A DNA stretch of 64,000 nucleotides, taken from contig NZ_FIZY01000004.1 in the NCBI RefSeq assembly GCF_900060185.1, positions 62,001 to 126,000 of the forward strand. The letters run 5' to 3'. Made by a program: the position numbers and the translations under genes. The first letter of the stretch is position 1. The number at the start of each line of letters is the position of its first letter. Positions 11,256 to 19,595 of the stretch are shown here, in pieces. The notes below the pieces were generated by a model. That model searched no databases. It had not been told where the DNA came from and was given only the letters and a program-made list of their open reading frames with translations. The stretch is from Grimontia marina. GTDB lineage: Bacteria > Pseudomonadota > Gammaproteobacteria > Enterobacterales > Vibrionaceae.

Positions 11256-14000
11256 ATGACCAAATACGGACTTCGCGCCAGAGTAATCACCCTAACCCTT
11301 GCCCCGACGCTAATCATCGGCATATTACTGAGCGCCTATTTCATTAAAAACCGCTATCAGGAGCTGGAGCAACAGCTTGCGGTAGCTGGACAGGCGATTA
11401 TCGAGCCCTTGGCCATTGCCAGTGAAATTGGCCTTGCCAATGAAAGCCGGGAAAATGTGCGGCGCCTGATTGGATACACGCACCGCCAGCACAGCGAATA
11501 CATCCGAAGTATTGCGGTATTTTCCAGCCAAAATGATCTATTTGTGACCTCTAATTATCATCGCAATCTTGATTTATTGGCAGTACCTCGTGGGCAACCC
11601 TTGCCTGAGCGTCTGGAAGTCATCCACCTCAAAGATGCACTCTTACTCCGTGCACCAATCCGTGCGATTGCCAGTTTTAACAACCCACTGGTACAAGAGC
11701 AGCCAATCGGCTACATCACCATGGAGATGGATCTTTCTACAGTGAAACTCAAGCAATATCAGGAGTTCATCTATGCCGGTGTAGTGTTGATTCTTGGTCT
11801 GATCCTTTCTTGCTTCTTCGCCTATCGGCTTTTGCAAGATGTCGAAATGCCCATCAACCAGATGATAAGCATGATCGACAGAATCCGTCGTGGGCATCTC
11901 GATGTTCGGATTGAGGGCAAATTATTGGGGGAGTTAGATACCCTGAAAAATGGTATCAACGCGATGGCCATTTCGCTGTCGGAATATCACCTTGAGATGC
12001 AACAAAGTATCGACCAGGCGACCTCAGATTTGCGTGAGACCTTAGAACAGCTCGAAATACAGAACGTTGAACTCGACATCGCCAAGAAAAATGCACAGGA
12101 AGCTGCGAGAGTGAAATCTGAGTTCCTTGCTAACATGTCGCACGAGCTCAGAACACCGTTGAATGGCGTGATTGGCTTTACCCGACAGATGCTGAAAACC
12201 CAGCTTTCCAGCAGCCAACAGGATTATCTGCAGACGATCGAAAAATCAGCCAACAACCTGCTGACCATCATCAACGACATTCTGGATTTCTCTAAACTGG
12301 AAGCAGGCAAACTGCTTCTGGAAAATATTCCGTTTGATTTTGAAGACTCGCTGGAAGAAGTCATGCGCCTGCTTGCCCCAATGGCACATGAGAAAGGCCT
12401 TGAGCTCAACCTTCGTATTGACCCCCGCATTCCGGCAGGTGTGATTGGTGACCCTCTACGCATCCAGCAAGTGCTCACAAATCTGATTGGTAATGCTACC
12501 AAGTTTACCGAGCGTGGACACATCAGCGTCAGCGTAGAACTCAAACAACAACGCGATGAACGTCTGGAGCTTCAGTTTATTATCCGAGATACCGGTATCG
12601 GTATTTCTGAGCGCCAGCAGTCACAACTATTCCAGGCATTTCGTCAGGCAGATGCCAGTATCAGCCGTCGATATGGCGGTACGGGCCTAGGCTTGGTGAT
12701 CACCCAGAAACTGGTGCAGCAGATGGGCGGCGATATTGGCTTCTCCAGCCGCCTCCATCAAGGCTCAACGTTCTGGTTCACCATGTCGCTAATTAAAACA
12801 GACCTGCCACTGGTTCATCCTATCGATACTGAAGCACTGCAAGGTCAGACTATGATGGTGATTGAGCCTGACCGAGAAAGCCGCCTACTTATTAGGGAAC
12901 GTTTGGAACATTTCGACATTACATTGAGCGATTATGCCCAGTTGCCGGAAACCACTGAGCGGGTTTCCTCCGCGCTGATTTGTGTTGATGCCATCGACGT
13001 GCCTGAAAGCGACGAGTTAATAGCACTGGCAAAACGCGCAAAGGCGTTCAGCGACAGAGTTATTTTCTGTCTGCCAACCACAGAACTTGCTCTGTCAGAA
13101 GCGCTGCTGGCCTCCGGTGTGGCAGCCTGCCTAGCTAAGCCATTGTCGGTGAGAAAACTTATTGAACAATTGCAGGGTGAGCAGCAATCCCTTACTTTGC
13201 TGCCACCAGCGGTTGAAGTTCATACCGATAAAGCGCCGCTAACGGTCATGGCGGTGGATGACAACCCGGCCAACCTCAAACTGATTACTGCGCTTTTAAA
13301 AGAGCGCGTGACTAATGTGTTTACCGCTTCAGATGGTAAAGCCGCTCTCGACTGCGCACAGAAGCAACATTTCGACCTTATCCTGATGGATATCCAAATG
13401 CCGGAAATGGACGGTGTAACGGCTTGTCAGGAAATCCGAAAAACGCCGCTGAACCAGAATACGCCAGTCGTTGCCGTGACTGCCCATGCCATGACGGGCG
13501 AGCGTGAGCGCTTGCTTAATGAAGGGATGGATGACTATCTGACTAAACCGATTGAGGAGCATATTCTCGAGCAAGTGCTGCACCACTGGACCCATCCTCA
13601 TAGTGGCGAGACCCAGCCAAACTCGCCACTTATCACACCAAACAAGCTGGGAGAAGAGCTCAGCATTGACTGGTCATTGGCAATGAAGCAAGCCGCAGGC
13701 AAAAAGGATTTAGCAAGAGATATGCTGCAGATGCTGGTTCGCTCTTTTGATGAAGTCGAAGAGAAAGTACACCTAGCACTAAAAAACAGCAAAGTGGATT
13801 TAAGTGCTGTCATCCATAAGCTACACGGTAGCTGCGCCTATAGCGGTGTGCCAAGGCTCAAAAATCTTTGCCATGAATTGGAAACCCAACTTAAGAAAGG
13901 TGCGAAAGTCGAAGATATCGAACCAGAGTTATTTGAGCTCTTGGATGAGATTCAGAATATCAGGGAGCAGTCTCCCCATTATCTCGATGCGACTGTCTGA
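11256..14000 (+). CDS. barA: Hybrid sensor histidine kinase BarA
   Basis: Inner-membrane tripartite kinase that phosphorylates the response regulator UvrY/VarA/GacA and so controls Csr small RNAs. Layout of the 914 residues: TM1 about 10-30, periplasmic sensor 31-170, TM2 about 171-193, HAMP to about 245, coiled coil, then HisKA with the phospho-accepting His296 in NMSHELRTPLNG. The ATPase domain runs about 395-515 (NATKF, GTGLGL). A degenerate receiver (about 530-640) precedes a full receiver at about 662-780 with Asp712 in LMDIQMPEMDG. The C-terminal Hpt domain has His854 in VIHKLHGSC. A TATAAT hexamer at 11201-11206 is a possible -10 box, but I see no convincing -35 box at the normal distance. 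Confidence 0.95.
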   Translation: MTKYGLRARVITLTLAPTLIIGILLSAYFIKNRYQELEQQLAVAGQAIIEPLAIASEIGLANESRENVRRLIGYTHRQHSEYIRSIAVFSSQNDLFVTSNYHRNLDLLAVPRGQPLPERLEVIHLKDALLLRAPIRAIASFNNPLVQEQPIGYITMEMDLSTVKLKQYQEFIYAGVVLILGLILSCFFAYRLLQDVEMPINQMISMIDRIRRGHLDVRIEGKLLGELDTLKNGINAMAISLSEYHLEMQQSIDQATSDLRETLEQLEIQNVELDIAKKNAQEAARVKSEFLANMSHELRTPLNGVIGFTRQMLKTQLSSSQQDYLQTIEKSANNLLTIINDILDFSKLEAGKLLLENIPFDFEDSLEEVMRLLAPMAHEKGLELNLRIDPRIPAGVIGDPLRIQQVLTNLIGNATKFTERGHISVSVELKQQRDERLELQFIIRDTGIGISERQQSQLFQAFRQADASISRRYGGTGLGLVITQKLVQQMGGDIGFSSRLHQGSTFWFTMSLIKTDLPLVHPIDTEALQGQTMMVIEPDRESRLLIRERLEHFDITLSDYAQLPETTERVSSALICVDAIDVPESDELIALAKRAKAFSDRVIFCLPTTELALSEALLASGVAACLAKPLSVRKLIEQLQGEQQSLTLLPPAVEVHTDKAPLTVMAVDDNPANLKLITALLKERVTNVFTASDGKAALDCAQKQHFDLILMDIQMPEMDGVTACQEIRKTPLNQNTPVVAVTAHAMTGERERLLNEGMDDYLTKPIEEHILEQVLHHWTHPHSGETQPNSPLITPNKLGEELSIDWSLAMKQAAGKKDLARDMLQMLVRSFDEVEEKVHLALKNSKVDLSAVIHKLHGSCAYSGVPRLKNLCHELETQLKKGAKVEDIEPELFELLDEIQNIREQSPHYLDATV

Positions 14001-14008
14001 CAGAGACG

Positions 14009-14034
14009 AAAAAGACGGTACGAGCCGCCTTTTC
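14009..14034. terminator. Weak hairpin between convergent barA and APE flavoprotein gene
   Basis: AAAAGACGG, a 6-base loop, then CCGCCTTTT (one A-C mismatch), ending in a T run on the plus strand. It could stop barA transcripts and, less well, transcripts from the opposite side. Confidence 0.5.
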
Positions 14035-14063
14035 TGTACTTATTGACCCATTTATCAAGTGCC

Positions 14064-15296
14064 TTATGTTTCGGCACAGATTTTCGCTAAGGTATCGAGT
14101 CTTCTCACTGGCTCATCCACATAAGGGTTGTCTGTATCCCACGCATAACCCGCCAGAATTGAACACACCATGCCTTTGATTTTCGGGTCTGGGTTTGGAT
14201 AGAAAATCACATCCTGCAATGTGCCCTTATACCAACCTTCTACGTAGCAGCGGAAAGTATCGACACCGCGCAAAAGTGGCTTCTCGTACTCGTTCAGCCA
14301 ATCCACTTTTTCACCGGATAGTTGGCGACTCAGAGAATTGACGGCAAGTTCGGCTGATTTCATCGCAATGGTCACACCGGAAGAAAATACCGGGTCAAGA
14401 AACTCACCCGCATTACCGAGCAGCGCAAACTTGTCGGTAGCCAGCGTGCTGACATTCGCAGAATACCCACCAATCATGCCCGGCTGATTGGGATATTCCG
14501 CATTCGCCAGCAGTTTCTCCAGCCAAGGCTCTTCATTTGCCAGTTGCTTGATGGCCGCAATGTGATCGCCGGGGTAACGGGCGAAGAAATCAGGCTCACC
14601 GACAATACCGAATGAGCAGGTACCGTTGCTGAAAGGGATCAGCCAGTACCAGACATCATGGTTCTCTGGATGCACAGAGATCAGAATTTTGTCCCTGTCG
14701 TATGCAGCATCATCAATCTTGTCGACGATATGGGTAAAGATTGCCTGACGCGGCGGCAAACAAGATGGGCTTTCCAATTCAAGTAACCTTGGCAATACAC
14801 GACCGAAGCCGCTGGCATCAAGAATAAAATCGGCCTGAAGCTGATAAGGTTCACCTTGCTCGTTTTTTACAAAAAGCAAGGGTTTGTCAGCGTTCACATC
14901 CACCGCTTCAATCTCGTGCTGATAACGTATTGTCACGCCCTGCCTTTCTGCATCATCAGCGAGTACTTTGTCGAAAGCAGCACGCTGAACCTGAAAGGTT
15001 GTTCCCATGCCCGGCGAAAACTTATCTGTAAAATCGAAACTGATATAGCAGCCTTCGCGGTTAAATGCGGCACCATTCTTAAACTGAAACCCCGCATTAT
15101 TGACCGCGTCCAGCATGCCAGCGGCGCGAATGGACTCCATACACGCAGGCAGCAGACTTTCGCCAATCGAAAATCGTGGGAATATTGCTTTCTCAAGCAC
15201 CAGTACATCAATGCCTTTCTGATTCAGCAGCGCCGCGGCAATCGCCCCGGAAGGACCTGCACCGATAATTGCAACCTGAGTGGTTTCCAACTCCAA
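14064..15296 (-). CDS. Halogenase-like FAD-dependent enzyme of the aryl polyene cluster
   Basis: Flavoprotein of the tryptophan-halogenase/geranylgeranyl-reductase group, about 410 residues. It has the FAD fold GAGPSG (12-17), the RFSIGESLLP block, WYWLIP at 216-221 matching the WxWxIP signature of flavin-dependent halogenases, a Lys at 73 in the region where the halogenase lysine sits, and a GNAGEFLDPVFSSG flavin-tail motif. The start is taken as TTG at 15296 because AAAGGAG lies 8 bases before it; a TTG six codons earlier has no such site. It ends the minus-strand arm of the APE locus. By family and position it may chlorinate or oxidise the aryl head or an intermediate. Many WxWxIP proteins have never been shown to halogenate, so the activity is open. 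Confidence 0.75.
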   Translation of the reverse strand: MELETTQVAIIGAGPSGAIAAALLNQKGIDVLVLEKAIFPRFSIGESLLPACMESIRAAGMLDAVNNAGFQFKNGAAFNREGCYISFDFTDKFSPGMGTTFQVQRAAFDKVLADDAERQGVTIRYQHEIEAVDVNADKPLLFVKNEQGEPYQLQADFILDASGFGRVLPRLLELESPSCLPPRQAIFTHIVDKIDDAAYDRDKILISVHPENHDVWYWLIPFSNGTCSFGIVGEPDFFARYPGDHIAAIKQLANEEPWLEKLLANAEYPNQPGMIGGYSANVSTLATDKFALLGNAGEFLDPVFSSGVTIAMKSAELAVNSLSRQLSGEKVDWLNEYEKPLLRGVDTFRCYVEGWYKGTLQDVIFYPNPDPKIKGMVCSILAGYAWDTDNPYVDEPVRRLDTLAKICAET

Positions 15297-15342
15297 GAAA
15301 TGGACTCCTTTCAACTTTTCAAAACGATAACGACATTCGCCG

Positions 15343-16413
15343 TTAAGGACAGGCTTTCAATGTTAACAGGGTATGCCCCAAGCCGATATTGTCACTACGC
15401 TCAGCAACATCAAATCCTGCCTCTTCAACAATTTGCAAAAATTCTTCACAACGATAGAAGCGACTATTTCCGTTCGCCAAACACGTAAAGTACAGCGAGG
15501 TGGCATTCAAGCTGTATGAAGCGGCTTCATATTTCTGTGCATCCCAGAAAAGCTCCAGAATATAAACCGTTGCATCAGGCGACATTGCCCTGCGGACGCG
15601 GCGCAAAATACTCAAGATTTCCATCGGGGAAAAACAATCAAGGAACTGACTCATCCACCAAACGTCAGCGCCTTCTGGCAGGGAAAGAGAGTTATCCAAC
15701 GCGTTGAGTGGATGGCCTTTAATTCGTCCTTCCAGACCATTCACTTTGGCCTGTTCCAGCGCCATTTCAATTTGCTGGGGCAGATCGATAATGGTGACTT
15801 CCACATCTGCGTCATAATTGCAGCATTGTGTAGCCCATTTACCGATATTGCCACCGATATCGAATAGCTTTTTCGGCTTGGAAGCAAAGACTTTCTCTAA
15901 AAGCAACGGAAAGGAACGATCAGAATAGAAGTGATCAAACTGGAACCAGCTTTCTTTGGCTTTTTCTGGCAAAGTCGAAAGGCCTTCATAGATAGAGCTC
16001 CACTGCCCCAACTCTTTAAGCCCAGCAGGGCTGCCCGTCTCAATTGACTCCGTCAGATGTGCTATAGCGGCGTAACAAACGTCCGCCGTAAAATCCATGT
16101 TTGCCCGGGTCATTCCATCGTAAAGCAGAAAGTGTCCGACATTCGCCAGCACATAGTTTGGCGAGTGCCATGTCACGATATGCGCACTGACGGCCATATC
16201 AAGCAGCACCTTCACGCCATACTCTGATACACCTGTTTTTCCTGCAATCGCTGCCGCATCCAAACCTTGGGAACCAGCATCGTCCAATGCTGTTAAAACA
16301 CCGAGATCCCGCAATGTTCGCGCTGCATGAAAAACAATAGGCGCAAAAGCTAACTTTTGCGCCTCAGTTTTTGCATTCAAAGCGTTATAAGGATCCGCTT
16401 GAAATGAATTCAC
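15343..16413 (-). CDS. apeB: SAM-dependent methyltransferase of the aryl polyene cluster
   Basis: Class I methyltransferase of the family-2 O-methyltransferase type, 356 residues. It has an N-terminal dimerisation/winged-helix part (about 15-110) with a DYG-like turn, and a SAM domain with KLFDIGGNIGKW as motif I and ADVWWMSQFLDCFS later. It probably methylates the ring of the aryl starter; known APE pigments from E. coli and Aliivibrio fischeri carry methyl groups on the hydroxyphenyl head. The GTG start at 16413 has TAAGG about 8 bases upstream. It sits between the lipoprotein and flavoprotein genes, with gaps of 26 and 46 bp, so the three are probably one transcript. The symbol follows the APE naming used for Xenorhabdus and is given by position and family. 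Confidence 0.8.
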   Translation of the reverse strand: MNSFQADPYNALNAKTEAQKLAFAPIVFHAARTLRDLGVLTALDDAGSQGLDAAAIAGKTGVSEYGVKVLLDMAVSAHIVTWHSPNYVLANVGHFLLYDGMTRANMDFTADVCYAAIAHLTESIETGSPAGLKELGQWSSIYEGLSTLPEKAKESWFQFDHFYSDRSFPLLLEKVFASKPKKLFDIGGNIGKWATQCCNYDADVEVTIIDLPQQIEMALEQAKVNGLEGRIKGHPLNALDNSLSLPEGADVWWMSQFLDCFSPMEILSILRRVRRAMSPDATVYILELFWDAQKYEAASYSLNATSLYFTCLANGNSRFYRCEEFLQIVEEAGFDVAERSDNIGLGHTLLTLKACP

Positions 16414-16439
16414 TTAATAACCTTACTGCTTAAAGTTTC

Positions 16440-16835
16440 TCACTGGGAAGCTGCTGCCAATATCGCTAGTTTCTTACGGATATCAACATCAAGATTATTG
16501 ATCCAGCGGTTGTAGTTACGGTGAATTTTGCCGTCACTTTCCATTAAATTCTCGGAGTCAACATAGTTAATGGAGTAGCTCTTGTCGCTATAAGAAATAT
16601 CAACAATAGCGCGATGCGAACGTACAAATAGTTCACCACGAATGAGACCTGGGATGGTTTCAGTCATGATCCAACCACGATCAATACCTGATTCAAGAAT
16701 TGCCTGTTTGACAGATGCCGAAGGAATATTAAAAGCAACTGGAGCATTTACCACTTCTTTAATCGGCTGAACACGATTACAACCCACCAAAGCAAAACCC
16801 ATTGCCAACAAAACTAGATATTTTTTAAATTTCAC
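16440..16835 (-). CDS. Small lipoprotein of the aryl polyene cluster
   Basis: A 131-residue protein with a lipoprotein signal: basic start, hydrophobic run, and lipobox LVGC at about residues 16-19, followed by Asn, so outer-membrane sorting is likely. The remaining 110 residues have no motif I recognise. Related small proteins sit at the same place in other APE loci, sometimes under the misleading label excinuclease subunit. The GTG start at 16835 has AGGGAG 6 bases upstream. It is the first gene of the minus-strand arm and diverges from apeC. It may help hold or transport the pigment lipid, but that is inference from location only. It could be ApeA. Confidence 0.75.
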   Translation of the reverse strand: MKFKKYLVLLAMGFALVGCNRVQPIKEVVNAPVAFNIPSASVKQAILESGIDRGWIMTETIPGLIRGELFVRSHRAIVDISYSDKSYSINYVDSENLMESDGKIHRNYNRWINNLDVDIRKKLAILAAASQ

Positions 16836-16867
16836 GACTGACTCCCTATTCGTTTTTAATTCCTTGG

Positions 16868-16895
16868 TTGCGTGATGTAGCCATTACGATATGAT
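16868..16895 (+). promoter_or_regulatory. Candidate sigma-70 promoter of the apeC-apeR operon
   Basis: TTGCGT, 16 bases, then TATGAT on the plus strand, about 95 bp upstream of the apeC ATG. The -10 box differs from consensus at one base and the -35 at two or three. This is the best promoter-like pair seen in the 155-bp divergent gap. It is unproven. Confidence 0.4.
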
Positions 16896-16931
16896 CGTCT
16901 TCTGACTTCCCGCCAAGTGAAGTATTTAACA

Positions 16932-16959
16932 CTGATCAAGCAATCAATACCTTGATCAG
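16932..16959. promoter_or_regulatory. Inverted repeat in the APE divergent control region
   Basis: CTGATCAAG at 16932-16940 and its exact complement CTTGATCAG at 16951-16959, ten bases apart. Centre-to-centre distance is 19 bases, about two helical turns, which suits a dimeric regulator; it could also form a 9-bp hairpin in the apeC leader RNA. No regulator gene lies inside the cluster. Confidence 0.6.
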
Positions 16960-16990
16960 CCACATAATCAAGGACGTTATAGCACCACCG

Positions 16991-17734
16991 ATGAGCAGTA
17001 TTCAATTTAATATCCAGAGACTTTATGCTTTGTCACCAGGATTAGAAAATACTGATAACTGGACAGTTTGGCAGAAAAACCAATGCCAGTGGCCAGATGA
17101 TGCAGCTACACCTTCTGCCAACGCCATACCCGCTATGATGCGACGCCGCATGAGTCCGCTAAGCAAGTTGGTGGTGCAGGTTGCCGCAGAATTGACTGAC
17201 CAGGAAGAAATTGCTTACGCCGTTTTCTCCAGCCGTCATGGCGAGCTGCAAAGAACCATTCAGCTCCTTCTGGATATACTGTCAGGGGAATCCGCTTCTC
17301 CGACTGCGTTTTCACAGTCTGTGCATAACACGGCCGCAGGCTTGTTTACCATCGCAACGAAAAAGCCTATCCCAGCGACCTCTTTGGCTGGTGGTAAGGA
17401 CGGGTTTCATTATGCCTTATTAGAAGCCTTCATTTTCCTCAGCCAACACCCAGATAAAAAAGTACTGGTCGTTGATTTCGATGCCCCATTACCGGAAATA
17501 TATGCCAAGTTTGATGCCCACACTACAGCGCCTTATGCTTTAGGGTTGGTGTTAGAGGCTGGCGATAAGATAAAAGTTAAACGGTCTGCAACTCAATCTG
17601 ACTTTGATAACCCCGCTCTTCCGCAGGCACTGGATTTTTATTGTCAGTGGCTGCGCCTGAACACTCAATTTTCCCTACAAAGCGGTCGCCAATTATGGTC
17701 CTGGCAGATAGGAGATTTCGAATGTTCGGACTAA
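16991..17734 (+). CDS. apeC: Ketosynthase-like chain-length-factor subunit ApeC
   Basis: A 247-residue protein resembling only the N-terminal half of a beta-ketoacyl synthase, as in other APE clusters. At the place of the nucleophilic Cys it reads PATSLAGGKDGF, so it cannot be catalytic alone. In Xenorhabdus, ApeC pairs with ApeO as a KS-CLF heterodimer, and the same role is inferred here. The ATG at 16991 is preferred to an in-frame TTG at 16952, because the TTG lies inside the inverted repeat and adds residues of no family likeness. The Shine-Dalgarno before the ATG is weak. The 3' end overlaps apeD by 13 bp. Confidence 0.82.
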   Translation: MSSIQFNIQRLYALSPGLENTDNWTVWQKNQCQWPDDAATPSANAIPAMMRRRMSPLSKLVVQVAAELTDQEEIAYAVFSSRHGELQRTIQLLLDILSGESASPTAFSQSVHNTAAGLFTIATKKPIPATSLAGGKDGFHYALLEAFIFLSQHPDKKVLVVDFDAPLPEIYAKFDAHTTAPYALGLVLEAGDKIKVKRSATQSDFDNPALPQALDFYCQWLRLNTQFSLQSGRQLWSWQIGDFECSD

Positions 17735-18540
17735 TCAGCAAAGGGTGGCGGATAGCAGCAACTGGATTTTGTTTTAGCCTGTTTGGTCTTGGTGGCCTGT
17801 TTCTGACCTTTATCATTTTCCCTATGATGACGTTCAGCGCCAGAGACACCAAAGAGAGAGAACTTCGCGTCCAAGGTATCATTCAGAAGACCTTCACCAT
17901 CTTTTGTTTAACCATGAAATACACGGGTGCAATTAACTACAAAATCACCGGTGGTGACATTCTTCGCAAAGACAGTAACTGTATTATCCTCGCCAACCAT
18001 CCAAGTTTGATCGACTACGTGCTGATCACCTCCCAGCTCCCTCAATGCGATTGTCTGGTCAAATCCTCAATCTGGCATAACCCGTTTATGAAAGGCACCG
18101 TCAAAGCGGCGGGATACATCCCAAATAACAGTCCAGATGACTTGCTTGAGCGCTGCGCCCAACGTTTAGGTGAAGGCAATGTCTTGCTCATTTTCCCGGA
18201 AGGTACCCGAACTACACCAGGCGTTGAATCCTCGTTACAACGTGGTGCATCGCAAATTGCCGTTCGCACCCAAACGGATATACGGCTGGTGCATATTACT
18301 GTTACACCAAGCTTTCTCACTAAGGAGAAAAAGTGGTATCAAGTTCCGGACGTTCGCCCCTTTTTTCATGTTGAGGTGAAGGGTAAGATAGCGGCGAGTG
18401 AGTTTACCGATTCAGATATTGCAGAGGCGACGGCAGCCCGTCGCCTGAATAGACGACTCAATAGGGAACTTTTCCCACACAATAATAAAATTGAACAGCA
18501 AACAAACATAGAAGGCTACAGTGGACAAATTACAAAATGA
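17722..18540 (+). CDS. apeD: PlsC-type acyltransferase ApeD
   Basis: 1-acyl-glycerol-3-phosphate acyltransferase-like protein, 272 residues. An N-terminal membrane segment (about 15-38) is followed by the HX4D catalytic motif in NHPSLIDYV and the phosphate-binding motif FPEGTRT. It probably transfers the polyene or a fatty acyl chain to a glycerol-type or sugar-lipid anchor during assembly of the membrane-bound pigment. The ATG at 17722 with GGAGA 6 bases upstream is chosen over an in-frame TTG at 17641 deep inside apeC. The end overlaps the first acyl carrier protein gene by 20 bp. Confidence 0.85.
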   Translation: MFGLISKGWRIAATGFCFSLFGLGGLFLTFIIFPMMTFSARDTKERELRVQGIIQKTFTIFCLTMKYTGAINYKITGGDILRKDSNCIILANHPSLIDYVLITSQLPQCDCLVKSSIWHNPFMKGTVKAAGYIPNNSPDDLLERCAQRLGEGNVLLIFPEGTRTTPGVESSLQRGASQIAVRTQTDIRLVHITVTPSFLTKEKKWYQVPDVRPFFHVEVKGKIAASEFTDSDIAEATAARRLNRRLNRELFPHNNKIEQQTNIEGYSGQITK

Positions 18541-18778
18541 TATTAAGCAATTGATCATTGAGGCACTTAATCTCGAAGATCTCACGGTTGAAGATATTGA
18601 TACCGATGCACCACTTTTTGGGGAAGGGTTAGGTTTAGATTCCATTGACGCACTTGAGCTTGGACTGGCCATTAAGAAAGCTTACAACGTCGTCATTGAC
18701 GCCGATGATAGTAATACTCGCGAGCACTTTGCTTCAGTGGCAAATCTAGCGCAGTTTATCTCGGCTAACAAAGCGTAA
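18521..18778 (+). CDS. apeE: Acyl carrier protein ApeE
   Basis: An 85-residue acyl carrier protein. The phosphopantetheine site is Ser41 in GLGLDSIDALEL, with the acidic helix II typical of type II synthases. It should carry the aryl starter or growing polyene. The GTG start at 18521 lies inside the end of apeD. It is followed after 6 bp by a second, different carrier protein gene. Two ACPs side by side are normal for APE loci; they are not recent duplicates, sharing little outside the DSID motif. Confidence 0.92.
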   Translation: MDKLQNDIKQLIIEALNLEDLTVEDIDTDAPLFGEGLGLDSIDALELGLAIKKAYNVVIDADDSNTREHFASVANLAQFISANKA

Positions 18779-18784
18779 TAGAAA

Positions 18785-19039
18785 ATGACAGAAGTAAATA
18801 AAGCGGAAATATTCGAACAGGTTCGTGACGCTCTGGTGGAATTATTTGAGCTGGATCCTTCCGACATTATTCCTGAAGCGAAACTATATGAAGAGCTTGA
18901 TCTCGACAGTATTGATGCTGTGGATCTGGTTGTTCATCTGCAAAATACCACCGGCAAGAAAATTAAACCGGAAGAGTTTAAGTCTGTACGCTCTGTACAA
19001 GACGTTGTAGATGCCGTTGCAGACTTGCTAGCCGCTTAA
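18785..19039 (+). CDS. apeF: Acyl carrier protein ApeF
   Basis: An 84-residue carrier protein with the attachment Ser42 in ELDLDSIDAVDLV. It starts 6 bp after apeE and its stop is one base before the apeG ATG. It is the second carrier of the APE polyketide system. Which of the two is loaded with the starter and which with malonyl units cannot be told from sequence. A likely modifying enzyme, AcpS, is encoded just beyond the cluster at 32133-32516. Confidence 0.92.
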   Translation: MTEVNKAEIFEQVRDALVELFELDPSDIIPEAKLYEELDLDSIDAVDLVVHLQNTTGKKIKPEEFKSVRSVQDVVDAVADLLAA

Positions 19040-19040
19040 A

Positions 19041-19595
19041 ATGCGAAAGTTCAGCGCACTGGCAGGCCTTCTCCTGCTCGCTTATCCCTTGGCGGTTTAC
19101 GCTGGGATTTCGCACGGAGGAGTTGGCCCTGTTACGTTGTTGCTTGGCGTGCTGTTCTTGCTTCGGATGACTTCCAGCAAGGTGCTGGGAAACAGCCCGC
19201 TGAAACATGTCGCGACAACAACTGGAATCATTGGATTTCTGCTGGTTACGCTCAGCTACGTCTTCAAGCAACACGACTGGTTTCTGTATTACCCTGTCGC
19301 AGTCAACACCACCATGTTTGTCGTTTTCGCCACCAGCCTCCTTCAGCCGATGAGCATCATCGAACAGGTTGCCCGTCTTCAGGAGCCTGATTTGCCGGCT
19401 TCTGGCGTGAAATACACCCGTAACGTCACCAAAGTCTGGTGTCTGTTTTTTCTGGTGAACGGCGCAATCGCCTGGTGGACCTGCCTGATGTCGCTGGAGA
19501 TTTGGACGCTATATAACGGCTTACTCAGTTATCTCGCTGCCGGCGCTCTCTTTGGCATCGAATTTATTATCAGGAACAAGGTGCGATCTTCGTGA
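19041..19595 (+). CDS. apeG: APE-cluster membrane protein (COG4648-like) ApeG
   Basis: A 184-residue protein that is mostly hydrophobic, with about five or six membrane helices, for example residues 4-22, 26-42, 57-73, 82-98, 127-147 and 155-172. It matches in size and position the conserved membrane protein of APE loci, whose role is unknown. It may be part of the membrane-bound assembly or transport step. Its end overlaps the apeH start (GTGA), a sign of coupled translation. Confidence 0.8.
   Translation: MRKFSALAGLLLLAYPLAVYAGISHGGVGPVTLLLGVLFLLRMTSSKVLGNSPLKHVATTTGIIGFLLVTLSYVFKQHDWFLYYPVAVNTTMFVVFATSLLQPMSIIEQVARLQEPDLPASGVKYTRNVTKVWCLFFLVNGAIAWWTCLMSLEIWTLYNGLLSYLAAGALFGIEFIIRNKVRSS

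Noticed and set aside
16952-16990. TTG start giving ApeC 13 extra residues
   Set aside because: It falls inside the inverted repeat and adds residues without family likeness; the ATG at 16991 fits better.
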